The position numbers and the translations under genes were made by a program. The notes beneath the pieces were generated by a model that had not been told where the DNA came from, ran no database searches, and saw nothing but the letters and a program-made list of their open reading frames with translations. This document shows, piece after piece, positions 1-16,350 of a stretch of 64,000 nucleotides of DNA (within the stretch, counting starts at the first letter, position 1; each line of letters starts with the position of its first letter). The DNA comes from Agelas oroides. Taxonomy: Eukaryota; Porifera; Demospongiae; Agelasida; Agelasidae. The DNA lies in assembly GCA_949130485.1 (NCBI GenBank), contig OX422185.1, positions 1,968,304 through 2,032,303 of the forward strand. The letters are read 5' to 3'.

Positions 1-518
1 GTGATAAATCAAAGATGACTCAGAATTGTACTTGTGTCTTATGAGCGGACGTAGTCTCTACCGCCGTATGCGGCACCCAGCAGGTACAGTGACACTATGA
101 ACTTACACTTTGCAGCCCTCACAACAAGCTGTATAAGTATCATCTCGATCCATGTTTGTTACTACGAAATATAAAGCTTGAAAGTTGGCCGTGTGTAGAG
201 CTTATTACGTATTCATACCAGATTTTATGACGTCACGCAATTACGCGGGTGGAATAAATTTCGGGGTCCGCGTGTAGACTGCAACACACATTGATGTTCA
301 TTATGTGAAAATTTTCACACATACACAAAGTGTGAAGTTAAAATATAATGGGATATGGGGATGGGGCATTTATGACTTAAATGGGTGGGGGAGTTGGGAC
401 AAAGTTTTTAGGGAGATATGTTCAAAAAACACTGGTCTTCAGGGGAGTACACTTTCTGGTCATTGCATGGCCATGGGTTTCGACCTACACAGTCGAGTGC
501 AAATGGTGCTACATGTGC
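1..518. other. Window edge, no feature recognised
   Basis: Flank downstream (minus strand) of the membrane exon. No repeat or convincing exon was seen. A cytoplasmic-tail exon could be hidden here but cannot be called. Confidence 0.3.
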
Positions 519-7273
<6,755 letters not shown>

Positions 7274-7275
7274 CT

Positions 7276-7276
<1 letters not shown>

Positions 7277-7310
<34 letters not shown>

Positions 7311-7313
7311 ATC
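7277..7313. repeat. (GT)n microsatellite abutting the Roc-COR acceptor
   Basis: On the minus strand this reads as a CA-rich tract ending TCACACAG, serving as the pyrimidine-poor acceptor region of the Roc-COR exon. Confidence 0.8.
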
Positions 7314-7856
7314 ATGAGTGTGTGTTTGTGTGTGGGGGGGTAACTTTGGGAGTGAGGTCTTAACTAAAAGGATCTACCCTTAGGAATGTGTCTTACCCCA
7401 AGCGCATTTTACATACCATGCAGAAGATTACAGAAGTGTATTATTGACCTGCAGAAACTAGTAATGGGAGGTAGCTAAGTTCAGTGCAAGTTTCTCCGAT
7501 CAAAAGTATTGATCACCCAGTGAGAAATTTGCTAGTTGGCACCTACGGTGGAAGGTACTTAAGTGTAAAAAAGAACGTCTTCACCTACATTTGAGTTGCG
7601 TGTCAGCATCAAAATTGGTAGCATGTAGCTATCGATAGATATCAATACTCGTGACTTGAACGGACCCATTCCTTTCGTGTGCTGCTCTAAACCTGGGCGA
7701 CATTCTGCTGCTTTCTTCTGATCTAACGCCTACTGTCATGGACTTCATGAATAACAACAGCGATACTGTTAAGCTCACCCATTTGAGGCATTGCTTACTT
7801 GCTTGTTTTGAGCAGCGCGGTGTTAAAAGACCTGAAGTATATATACGATTAATATG
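7314..7856. other. Intergenic or intronic sequence without recognised feature
   Basis: No convincing exon or repeat seen. Confidence 0.3.
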
Positions 7857-7968
7857 CAATCACATAGAGTCTTGTACAATTTGGGAATAAATGCACTTAC
7901 AACAGGCATAAATTGCCTGCTACTCGTGCAATTATTCCCAAATTGCACTCAAATCCATGTGATTACCT
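7857..7968. repeat. Foldback (hairpin) element
   Basis: Two imperfect inverted arms of about 42 bp (outer ends AATCACAT and ATGTGATT, inner CAATTTGGGAATA and its complement) around a short loop. This looks like a solo foldback or MITE. Confidence 0.7.
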
Positions 7969-8129
7969 ATACTGAAATTTCCTGAACCAGTAAGACACAA
8001 ACTCTCATATTTCCATACAGGTAGGAATTTCTGGACCTCCAGTGAGATGTAGTTACTACTGTTGTTGCTCTTGGCTGTAGCAAAAGTAGAGACCCTAGTT
8101 CTAGGGGGAACTGCTCTGGGTTTTGCCAT
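7967..8129 (-). CDS. Possible 5' exon for the Roc-COR gene
   Basis: An ATG-initiated 54-codon open frame (begins MAKPRAVPPRTRV) ending in phase 1 at a GTAATC site, compatible with the phase-1 start of the Roc-COR exon. No domain was recognised. The donor lies in the end of the foldback element at 7857-7968, so it may be fortuitous. Low confidence. Confidence 0.2.
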
Positions 8130-8467
8130 CCTTTCGACGGCACTTTTCTCTTCACTTAAGAAATGGATGTAGTAGCCAAAAATGACATCACAATTAAATA
8201 GTTTGATTGCAAGTAAGCTCTCACCAAGTACCAAACTACGAATCCAAGATTTAAGTAGTCATGCACCTCCTTTGTCTTATTCTCCCACTCTCTATACAGT
8301 ACTGTCTACTATTGTGCACGTAATTTTCAAAATCCAAATGAGATGTTTGACCTCTGACCCTATAAACCGTCTGCAGTGACTTTTCAATATTAATAGTGCT
8401 ATTTGTCCAATCCATGTAGTGGGTGTGGTCTAGTAACCATGTGTAATTGGGTCAACAATGTTGACAT
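8130..8467. other. Stretch without recognised feature
   Basis: An acceptor-like pyrimidine tract (TTTCTTAAG on the minus strand) lies near 8160. Nothing else is supported. Confidence 0.3.
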
Positions 8468-8468
8468 T

Positions 8469-8477
8469 ACACACACA

Positions 8478-8546
<69 letters not shown>

Positions 8547-8572
8547 ACACACACACACACACACATACATAT
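8469..8572. repeat. (CA)n microsatellite
   Basis: About 100 bp of CA with sparse TA interruptions, directly 3' (minus strand) of the decayed COR tail. It occupies the same relative position as the CA tract after the intact Roc-COR exon. Confidence 0.95.
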
Positions 8573-8575
8573 ACC

Positions 8576-9101
8576 AGCTGGAGGCACATCAAGATTAAAC
8601 CATTGGATGGCTTCAGTGGGGACCTGATCAAGCCTGATAATATACATGTCAAGTTCCTTTCATGGCTTGAGGAATGTTGTCAATGTAGTAGTGGTAGCTA
8701 CGTTTCCGCAGCTTTTGCAAGTCTTTTGAAGACCACAGTGCTAGATTTTCTCACTATTCTGTGCTTGACTTGAGATGTATTTCAAAGTGTGTCCACTCTA
8801 TCAGAGTCACCCATCCTGGGAAATCTTCCACAGTGAAGGAGATTACATTGCATTTTAAGCAATCTGGTCTGCCGGAGGAGTCCATGAGCACCTTCCAAGG
8901 ACAGGTGAAGTGTTGTCGGTGGACAGCAGGAAGGATTGAACAGAGGATTCCAATTCGAGCACCACCATCCGGGCAATGGATTACAAGAGCCCCTGCCCCA
9001 CTTACACGATATTGCTCCACTGTTCCATTCCATTTGTAAGCGCAGTCTAGTCCATCGCTGACAGAGCCACAAGCACAACCAACCGCAATATCAAATTGCA
9101 A
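8576..9101 (-). pseudogene. Decayed copy of the Roc-COR C-terminal part
   Basis: The minus-strand translation aligns with the end of the intact Roc-COR exon: HCPDGGARIGILCS against HFPDGGPQNGIFCS, then CNVISFTVEDFPG against RNVISFTVGEFPG, and WTHFEIHL against WTHLEVHI. Two stops (TAG TGA near 8750) and a frame change follow. The extreme end still resembles the intact one, with a donor-like site after PPAG near 8578. The Roc part is absent. It is a partial duplicate, not a working exon. Confidence 0.75.
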
Positions 9102-9211
9102 TAATTTTTTTAAATCCTGAGATTTGTCCCGTAATATTATTTTGTCGCATGTTTACATTTCTGGCAACACACAAAACATTTGAACTAGAAACATAAGGTA
9201 CAAGAACTTAC

Positions 9212-9493
9212 GAACTGTCAGCTGAGCAGGGTTTGAAGTGGTGCTTGATCTAGGAGCATTGTACACGACACAGCTGTACACTCCTTGGTGTGTTTCCTGA
9301 ACACTGGCAATGGTAAGAGTGTCTGTAGTCTCACCAGAAACTCCTTCTGGTGGAGGATCTAAGTCAGCACTATTCCACTGCCATTGGTATGTCAGGTCTC
9401 CACCACCAGTAGCGATAACAGTAAACTTCACTTTTGATCCAGGAACCGCATTCAGCTTGTCATCTGGATGCTTGATGATCTGAGGTGGGTCAA
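9212..9493 (-). CDS. Ig domain exon, ninth and most divergent unit
   Basis: A 282-bp phase 1-1 exon starting VDPPQ with acceptor TTTGTCCAG and a donor after QLTV. It shares GGGDLTYQWQ and PPPEGVSGET with the main array but differs elsewhere (GVYSCVVYNAP). The B-strand Cys is missing here too (FTVIATGG), while the G-strand Cys of the main array is absent. Phase allows splicing from the FN3 exon at 11.0-11.2 kb or into the Roc-COR exon. Confidence 0.75.
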
Positions 9494-9609
9494 CTGGACA
9501 AAGAGGTGGTAGGAAAACCAATGGTGAATTCATATTCCTGCATCAACATCAGCAAGCTTACATGTGTACTGTATGCACATATCCACACACACACACACAT
9601 GCATACACA

Positions 9610-9660
9610 TAGCCTCGTACCCAGGCTCCTCCCCATGTAGAACGGGGAGAGAGCCTGGAA
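9610..9660. repeat. Small foldback (CCAGGCTCCTCC hairpin)
   Basis: Inverted arms CCAGGCTCCTCCCC and GGGGAGAGAGCCTGG around a 9-base loop. A second copy of the family lies at 24052-24122. Confidence 0.7.
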
Positions 9661-10123
9661 GATTTGATCACGTGCCCTGTGACGTACCGTGCGTGGTTTT
9701 GATAATCGAATTATTGCCCACACACTCTGACTCGAAATATTGCCCAGCATTGTAAAATGCTAGCAGCTAGACCATCGTTGTTGTTGGAGTTGTGGACGTT
9801 GCTGGGACGTACGGATCTGCTGTTTTACCGTTCAAGAGCTAGCTTGTAGGCTACAATAAGTGCAGCTTAATTCTACCGAGGCTTTTACATAGCCGCAGGT
9901 CGTTCGGTTCAACGGGCGCTCGAGACGGTCGCCTTGTTGATGGTCACAGCGCTGGTTGCTGCTCACTGTGACAGCAAGGGGTCCTTCGAAGGCCACTATG
10001 AGTAACTGTGAGTTCTAAAAACTAGTTCAATAAAGCTATAAGCTGTGTAGGTTCTACAAAGCTCGTTCCCCAGCCAGCTTGTTGCATGTTAGTTATATGA
10101 CCAAGCCTGGGAACTAGTCTGAA
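9661..10123. other. Stretch without recognised gene
   Basis: Unique-looking, slightly GC-richer sequence. No exon supported. Confidence 0.3.
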
Positions 10124-10347
10124 GTCTGGTGGATGCGAGGTGGATGTGGGGGGGGGGGGGGGGGGAGGGGCCCACGTACAAATAATGTATTAGACTTCAT
10201 CGTCGAGCGCTCCAACAATAGCCAGGACCCCAGATGTCCATGAGATCAACAGTACTTGACTTTACTCGCTCTATCGTTTGTTGCACACAAGTTTGTAGAT
10301 GGGCACCCCCCCGCCCCCCCCCATTGTCCACCTTGCGTCCACCAGAC
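10124..10347. repeat. Foldback element with long G and C runs
   Basis: Inverted arms start GTCTGGTGGATGCGAGGTGG on the left and are mirrored at the right (CCACCTTGCGTCCACCAGAC). Each arm runs into a homopolymer: about 18 Gs on the left, C-runs on the right. The arms could pair, and the G-run could form quadruplexes. Confidence 0.7.
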
Positions 10348-10953
10348 ATCATTCACGTGATAGGTATTACCAGGCCTTCCCCGCTCTTCCGCTCCTGTGT
10401 ATTATACTGAACGCAAACTGAAGAACAAAAAAGAGTAAAGCACCCTCTGCAACAACTTCATTCAAAAAAGGGGGGTGGGCGTATTTTCGAGGGTGGGCCT
10501 ATTTTCGGGAGATTACGGTATTAGAATTTTTGACACAAAAATCATTCTATGCCCTCTAATGCTGACTAATCAAAGTACTTCATCAAATCCTTTGTCTCAT
10601 TCTTAAGACCCTATACCATAAAACAAGAGGGGGCAGAATGTTAAGGTAGGCACGAGGTAGTTGCATGAAGTCAGGTGGCTACATCTGACACAGTCCTGGA
10701 GAGCGACAACTGTTATGTCTGGTCTATGTTTAAGTTGGGGCCTCCCCACCTAACAGGAGTAGTGTGGTCTAGAAGTATTGAAGTGTGGAGTGTAGTAAAT
10801 GCTAGAAGCCATGGTGGTGACAATCACCTCAATTCTCTACATTCATGTTTGTTTATCAACGCATACAATTTAAGTAAATATTGTCTATTGTCAATTAACC
10901 AAGGCAGAATGTCTTCAAGAGTTGCTCTACTACCACCTGAAAATTCAACTCAC
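10348..10953. other. No gene; relic of a pogo-like terminus
   Basis: Around 10460-10521 the motif GGGCGTATTTTCGAGGG resembles the subterminal repeat of the pogo-like element at 13.9-16.3 kb, ending in TTACGGTA. The rest shows no feature. Confidence 0.35.
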
Positions 10954-11247
10954 CATCAACTTTAGTCTTTGCTTTCATGGTTGCACTGGGGACACTGCAA
11001 CCCACTCCATTCTCCCCCCTCACCCTCACATCATACTCAGTGGAGGGAGTGAGGCCATCCAGAGTCGTGGAGAAGACATCTCTTGCAACCACCTGTGTCT
11101 CAAAATGGGGCACAGGGTGAGCGACACCATACTCTACCACATAGCCAGTGATGGAGCTGCCCCCATCATTAGTGCATGCAGCCCACTTCACAGATATGGA
11201 CGTGGAGGATGTTGCCTCAACAGCCAAAATGCTGGGTGCAGCAGGGA
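10954..11247 (-). CDS. Fibronectin type III domain exon
   Basis: 294-bp phase 1-1 exon, acceptor CACATTAG and donor GTGAGT. It has FN3 hallmarks: SISVKWAA, GYVVEYG, and LTPSTEYDVRVRGENGVG. It is a close relative of the FN3 exons at 25.2-25.5 and 55.5-55.8 kb. FN3 modules are usually extracellular or structural. It may belong to gene A, to the Ig/Roc gene, or be a stranded copy; phase 1 fits all three. Confidence 0.8.
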
Positions 11248-11562
11248 CTAATGTGTGTGTGTGATGGCAAGCAAGAGTAGTTATGACAAAACATTCAAAG
11301 TTGGTTGCCAGACCCCACCCTCTTGCAAGGAAAATGAACACATGAAGTTTCATGAGTTTGTCACAGGAGCAGTGGAGCCAAGCAGCATTTAAACTAATTG
11401 CGCAACGCCCCCACTCAAACACTTTACAAAACAGTGGGATGTAAAATTTTCTTGTTTTAAGGAAAAAACTACATAATAAATAACGACCTTGCTCTGTCAT
11501 TCTTCCTTAAAATAGAAATCAAAAAAGTGTAGGGCAAAAAAATTTGAGTTTGAGTACCAAAT

Positions 11563-12199
11563 ATGTGACCCGCTGAGCGAAAACCCGGCACATCGCGCAT
11601 TTTATGAAAATCGAGATAAGACCGGAAATCAGTATACCAATGTGTAATTGTGCGGCAGGAAATAAATGGAAGCAATCGGTTGCTTGGTTCCCGAGCTACA
11701 CAGCGAAATGCGTAGCGGATGCGGAACGCAACTTTTCGAGAAAACGCAATGTTTTTACGTTGCTACGGTAAATTTTAATGTCTCCGTATACTACCGTGTT
11801 ACGTAAATTTACACGTGTTCTTGTAAAAAAGCAGCTTGGAAGTCGGCAAAGACGGTTGGGAAAGACAGCGGTTATAAAAGCGGGGGCTTACATTGTGTCT
11901 ATGGACAGAAAGACAACCGTATACGGACTGGAAGCTGATAAAATCGCCTTTTTGAAAAACGCGTACAAGCTGTCCATAGCAACGCGTTCCCGTATTTCAC
12001 TGGCCTGCCTGTGAGTTCGAGCTTATATCGTCTTTATAGTAGCAGAGCCGGGCTTCATAATTCAGTATGATACAGTCCAATCCCCCTGTGACACCTTGGT
12101 GTAATAATCTGAGTTTAGCTGGGAAACGATCTGTACGGATAAAATTGCCTCTAACTCAAATTCACTGATATGCCGTGTTTTCGCTCAGCGGGTCACATG
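11563..12199. mobile_element. MITE with GTGACCCGCTGAGCG termini
   Basis: Terminal inverted repeats: ATGTGACCCGCTGAGCGAAA on the left, with the complementary TTTCGCTCAGCGGGTCACAT on the right. No transposase inside. A 78-codon open frame (11778-12014) shows no known domain. Confidence 0.8.
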
Positions 12200-12528
12200 T
12201 TCTCAGTTGGAGGGGGAAGCTGAATAAAATTGCTGTAAGTCTACTGATTAAACCCAGATGTGGAAATGCTTACTGGTATTGCTTGAAGTTATAACCATGC
12301 TGGTCATACTTGCAAACTTTCCTGTCTGTGTTGTGTCTATTACCAAAATAATACTAAATTCTTTAATACACGAACACTCCATTTTGGTGTGTTTTGTGAA
12401 AAATCAAAATACTAAGGCCAATGCAAACCCTCATGTCTACTTCACTAGTAAACCCTTACCTAGCTAAGCCAGTAACAAGGAGATAGACATGACAGAAACA
12501 ATATAAATGCACTAATGCACTGGTAATG
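12200..12528. other. Non-coding stretch; edge of the A/B segmental duplication
   Basis: From about 12430 the sequence matches 37880-37970 (shared TAAGCCAGTAACAAGGAGAT-like string). This marks the low-coordinate end of the paralogous segment. Confidence 0.5.
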
Positions 12529-12788
12529 TTAAGGTGGCACGGTACCCTGTATTTTCAAGGTCAACAAACCTGGAATCCAAGTTGATAGTCTTCTTTGTCT
12601 TGTTAAAATTTTAGCGCACAGTCCGTTTTGGGAGTCTCAAACCGTTCACGGTCCGTAAAATTGGGGATTTTCCCCATTTCCTGTCGGCATTGCCATCCAA
12701 TAATCAGTTTATAATTAAGTTAGTTAAGATGTGGCCTGGCGGCACCCTTCATGTGGTGCTCGGAACTTTGAAGATAAGCTTAGATCGA

Positions 12789-12826
<38 letters not shown>

Positions 12827-13556
12827 GGAGTTTAGTAGAGTGCTGTAGTGTCAGTAGCTGTGAGTAGTGCGTGATGCCTGCTTGTGAAAGCAAGCTTGTG
12901 TCTAGAAGCAGCAGAAAGGCCACAGTGGCCAAGACTGTATTTGTTGAGTAGGCCCAGGTCTCGCGGCCGTATGCCTAGTCTAGTTGGTGACCGTGGCCAG
13001 GTGCTTCGAGTGCTGGGCTGGGCTTTAACTAGAATACGCAATTTATCGTTTGTGCTACAGTCTGACAGACAAGGGAGCTGAACGGTGGCTGTGTGTGGAA
13101 CAGAGCCGTGAGTTGTTTAGCGACATAAGGGGGAGAGGTGGGGCTAGTAATGCTTGCTTCCACTCGTGAATGAGCCCCTCCCGTAGACAAGCTGTGAATT
13201 TTTCGAAATGTGCATTCATTTTGGTGCAGTCAAACTTGTCCATTCCAAGAGTAGTGACAAACATGAGTCTAGCCTGACTTTGAGAGTAGCTTTGAACAAA
13301 AGCTGGCATAGATTGATTTGAGATACATTGGTGGTTGGGACGCTACCTACAGTGAGCGTGTAGATGCGTCCATCGAGTGGCAATTTTGGGTTCATGAATA
13401 TATTAATGAGCTACTAAAACCCTTTTTAAAATTAGGCAAAGCAAGATTGCCCTAAACCAAACCCTAACCCTGAAACTAGGAGTAACCCTGGTCCTGACTG
13501 TAACCCAAGTTTATGTTTTCGTTAACCTCCGCCGAGGGACGACCGTGCCACCTTAA
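12529..13556. mobile_element. piggyBac-type non-autonomous element (TTAA termini)
   Basis: Ends are TTAAGGTGGCACGGT on the left and ACCGTGCCACCTTAA on the right, a perfect 15-bp inverted repeat including TTAA, the piggyBac target. About 1.03 kb, no transposase, a 30-bp poly-A tract inside (12791-12822). The same intron in gene B lacks it. A partial inverted relative lies at 28731-28941. Confidence 0.75.
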
Positions 13557-13915
13557 AGGGGAATCTTGGAACTATGATAAGCAGTTGTATATATACATCA
13601 TGTGTAACTCTAATTGATGCACTCTCCACATGGCATCATACACAGATGAGCTAACTAGACTACTCCAGTAAAAAGCCACAAGGTGACCTAGCTGTGTTCA
13701 GTGGAGTACCTGACCTGAAGTTTATGAGTGCGAACATTTGCATCACATTCACCCTGACATACCACACGCCACTACACACACACTACACTGACCCCCCTCC
13801 ACTTCTCCACACACCTACCCAAACACACACACACACATACTCACCTACACACACTCACCCACCTACAACCCACCCACCTACAACATCCACTCACACACCT
13901 CCACACATACCTATA
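13557..13915. other. Intron sequence of gene A, paralogous to 38230-38505
   Basis: Clearly alignable with gene B (shared GTGTAACTCTAATT and GCATCATACACAGAT strings). It ends in a CA/CCCAC-rich low-complexity tract next to the pogo-like insertion. Confidence 0.5.
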
Positions 13916-14154
13916 CCGTAGTGTCCCGCTAATACGCCCCCCCATTTTGTACACTACATCCCGCCTAAAGTGGGGGGGGGGGGCTTATATTCGAGGATGC
14001 AATTAGTCTCGACTATAAGCCCCCCCCCAAAAGATTTTACGCAAGTGCTATGTACGCAATTAGGACACATCCAAAGCCCATGTTTACATAGGAACACAGT
14101 TACATCTACACACAAAACAGCTGATACAAACAGACATGCAGTAGGGTACTAAAA

Positions 14155-15492
14155 TTAGTCTAACTCGGTGTCTGAGTCATCACTGAAAGGGTCGCCTAGC
14201 TCATCTGCATCACAATCGCTCTCTTCTGCTTCATCTTCTCCACTCTCCTCGCTCATGGCCCCTGAATCCAGCTCAACGACAGGTAGGTCATCACTGACGT
14301 GGTCATCTTCAGAGCCATCTAGAGCATTAGAGATTCCACAGATGAGGAATGAGTTAACAATTGTCTCCTGCTTGATTGAGTCCCAAGCTTTTGATACCCA
14401 GTTTATGGCATCCTGGCGAGTGGGTTGCTTCAGATTACCCATCTTTGTCTTCGCTCGGTCCTCACGCATCCAGCACTGCCAGCTCTGCCTCATGCTTTCT
14501 TTGAATGGCTTATTGATGCACTTGTCCATTGGCTGTACGATAGAAGTGCACCCCCCAGGAATGACGATGACGTCAGAGTTACACCGCTCTTCGGCCATTT
14601 TGATACTTTCTTGTGATCGGTGAGGCTTGTAGCTGTCGATCACCAGGAGTCGTCGCTCTCTCTCTTTCCCCAAAACATGCACAAGCCAGTGTTGGTATTC
14701 AGTTGCAGTCATCCAACCATTGGTAGAACTCCTCACTCGTACATTTGAAGGCACGCGAAGAGATCGTCGAACTCGCTCTCCCAGAACTCCACCACGCTCT
14801 TTGAAAATGATTACCGCCGGAAATTTGGTTCTATCTGCCATTGCTGCCAATGCCACAGTAAACCCTTTCTTCTCCGCTCGTGTGGTCTTGATTCGAACTG
14901 TCTTAGCTCCTTTCTTGGTGTTGGTACGTTTTGGAGGCATGTCAAAACGGCACATGGTCTGGTCCATATTGATGATTCGAGGGGGATCAATGTTCTTGGC
15001 TTTGCGCACAGCAATCACAGACTTCCGGAAGTGATGAAGCTGGTCGGCATAGTCAGCTGGAACTTTCTGAGCACTGTTCGTACCGCACCGCATCCCCACA
15101 CCATTTCTCCTCTTCCACCGCCATAGCCATCCAGAACTTGATTTGAACCCACTGAGACGTAGACCAGAACCAATTTCAGCAGCCTTGGCTCGCAGACAAG
15201 CATTTGACAGTGGTCTACCCTCCGATCTTTCTTCCTCAAGGAACTCGAACAATCGTTGATCCAGCTCAGGTGAAAGAGGAGTTCTACCTGGGCACAGCTT
15301 CCGCCTCTTTGCGTTAGCTCCAACATTCATTCTCTGCAGCTCATTATACTTCCGGTCCCATTCTCGAACTCGCTTCCTGTCAATGTTGAATTCTCGCGCT
15401 GCCTTGTGGATGCAGCCGTCATTCCTGCGTAGCCAATCCACCACGAAGGTCTTGAACTCCACTGTATATGAGTTGCGACGTTGATAGGACAT
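14155..15492 (-). CDS. pogo/Tigger-like transposase (DDE_1 type)
   Basis: Intact single-exon frame of about 445 codons from MSYQRRNSYT; an upstream in-frame ATG eight codons earlier (15516) is less likely. The N-terminus is a psq/CENPB-type helix-turn-helix (HKAAREFNIDRKRVREW), followed by a second CENPB-like HTH ending in GWLWRWKRR. The catalytic core shows three acidic residues in order: IINMDQT, LVIDSYKPH and IVQPMDKCINKPFK, a DDD triad with 36 residues between the last two. The C-terminus is a Ser/Asp/Glu-rich acidic tail. It acts in the nucleus on the element's ends by cut and paste (family knowledge). No stop or frameshift was seen. Confidence 0.9.
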   Translation of the reverse strand: MSYQRRNSYTVEFKTFVVDWLRRNDGCIHKAAREFNIDRKRVREWDRKYNELQRMNVGANAKRRKLCPGRTPLSPELDQRLFEFLEEERSEGRPLSNACLRAKAAEIGSGLRLSGFKSSSGWLWRWKRRNGVGMRCGTNSAQKVPADYADQLHHFRKSVIAVRKAKNIDPPRIINMDQTMCRFDMPPKRTNTKKGAKTVRIKTTRAEKKGFTVALAAMADRTKFPAVIIFKERGGVLGERVRRSLRVPSNVRVRSSTNGWMTATEYQHWLVHVLGKERERRLLVIDSYKPHRSQESIKMAEERCNSDVIVIPGGCTSIVQPMDKCINKPFKESMRQSWQCWMREDRAKTKMGNLKQPTRQDAINWVSKAWDSIKQETIVNSFLICGISNALDGSEDDHVSDDLPVVELDSGAMSEESGEDEAEESDCDADELGDPFSDDSDTELD

Positions 15493-15693
15493 CTTGGTCA
15501 GTTGTAGCATCAGCACTTGATTTCACTTCTCTGATAGGAATTTGTAGGATCACTTTCATATTCACTCGGACCTGATCATAAACCACTTCACACTAGAAGG
15601 ACCAATCAGAATAAATCGATGCCACGTCATCGGTACGGGTGCGAACAGCTAGCTATAAATTACGAAATCAATGCCTCTAACTATCAACTAACT
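15493..15693. promoter_or_regulatory. Putative bidirectional promoter between transposase and HIRAN gene
   Basis: About 200 bp separate two divergent start codons inside the transposon. No clear TATA box was identified. The role is inferred from layout only. Confidence 0.35.
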
Positions 15694-16056
15694 ATGGCGA
15701 CGACTTTCAGGATCGAGAGTACTGTTCGCGGACATCACGTTTACAAAGCTGCGTGGTCTCCCCACATCGGAGAAGAGCTGCCAGTTCAACGCGAGGTCAA
15801 TAACATTCACGACGACTTCGCTGTAGCTGTCCTCAAGAACGGCAACACTGTCGGTCATGTACCACGGGAAATTTCCAGAATCTGCTGGTATTTCTTGCAC
15901 AAGAGTGGCAGCGAGATGACTTGCATCGTCAATGGTGACAGAAGACGTTCTGAAGTTGATGGGAAAGGACTCGTGGTTCCGTGCGTGTACATCTTCAGAG
16001 GGAAACAAAAACACCTTGACAGACTGATAAACCTGTTTGCTAAACTAGCAGCTTAA
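15694..16056 (+). CDS. HIRAN-domain passenger protein
   Basis: About 120 codons from MATTFRIE; an upstream in-frame ATG at 15619 would add 25 residues. The protein is nearly all one HIRAN-like domain: VRGHHVY, PVQREVNNIHDDFAVAV, NTVGHVPREIS and VPCVYIFRG follow the pattern of HIRAN domains. In HLTF that domain binds 3' ends of single-stranded DNA (family knowledge). It lies inside the pogo-like element, divergent from the transposase, so it is likely a passenger that could bind DNA ends or aid repair of the excision site (inference). Not a known standard component of pogo elements. Confidence 0.75.
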   Translation: MATTFRIESTVRGHHVYKAAWSPHIGEELPVQREVNNIHDDFAVAVLKNGNTVGHVPREISRICWYFLHKSGSEMTCIVNGDRRRSEVDGKGLVVPCVYIFRGKQKHLDRLINLFAKLAA

Positions 16057-16295
16057 AACTTGGACTAACCGGCTTTTCTAAAAGCCACAAAACTTACAAA
16101 AGATTCACCGACTACTATAGTCTTACTGAACGCACTTGCAACGTATAGTAAGCACGTGTAGTTTTGATGTTCCAGAAGACGCACACCAGGGGGCGTTATA
16201 ACGAGTCAAACTACCCTGTGCAGGAACTTTGGCGGAAAAGAGGGGGGGGGCGTATTTTCGAAGGGGGCGTATTAGCGGGACACTACGGTACATAC

Positions 16296-16350
16296 CAGTT
16301 TGTTCAGGAGATTGTTTCTGTTCTTGCTGCCTTCCAGCGGACTCACTTTC
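16296..16350 (-). CDS. Gene A: 55-bp linker exon
   Basis: Encodes a short Gln/Glu/Ser-rich linker (ESESAGRQQEQKQSPEQT), phase 0 to 1, acceptor ATTACTGCAG and donor GTATGTA. The donor's TA is the target duplication of the adjacent pogo-like element, so only 7 intron bases remain before foreign DNA. The gene B counterpart is 41665-41719. Confidence 0.7.

Larger units (their letters stand above)
13916..16288. mobile_element. pogo/Tigger-like transposon carrying a HIRAN gene
   Basis: A complete element of 2373 bp. Both ends carry the same 26-bp inverted repeat beginning CCGTAGTGTCCCGCTAATAC, flanked by TA on both sides, as expected for the Tc1/mariner-pogo superfamily. Subterminal G-rich repeats (GGGCGTATTTTCGA) occur near both ends. 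It holds two genes head to head: the transposase on minus and a HIRAN-domain gene on plus, sharing a roughly 200-bp spacer. Its right end sits 7 bp from a splice donor of gene A (exon 16296-16350). Perfect termini and an intact transposase suggest recent activity. Confidence 0.9.

Noticed and set aside
11778..12014. 78-codon plus-strand open frame inside the 11.56-12.20 kb MITE
   Set aside because: No domain, no splice context, and size expected by chance in a non-autonomous element.
13440..13500. TAACCCT-like repeats suggestive of telomeric sequence
   Set aside because: Only a few irregular units, and the same text recurs inside the related repeat at 28.7 kb, so it is part of a transposable element, not a telomere.
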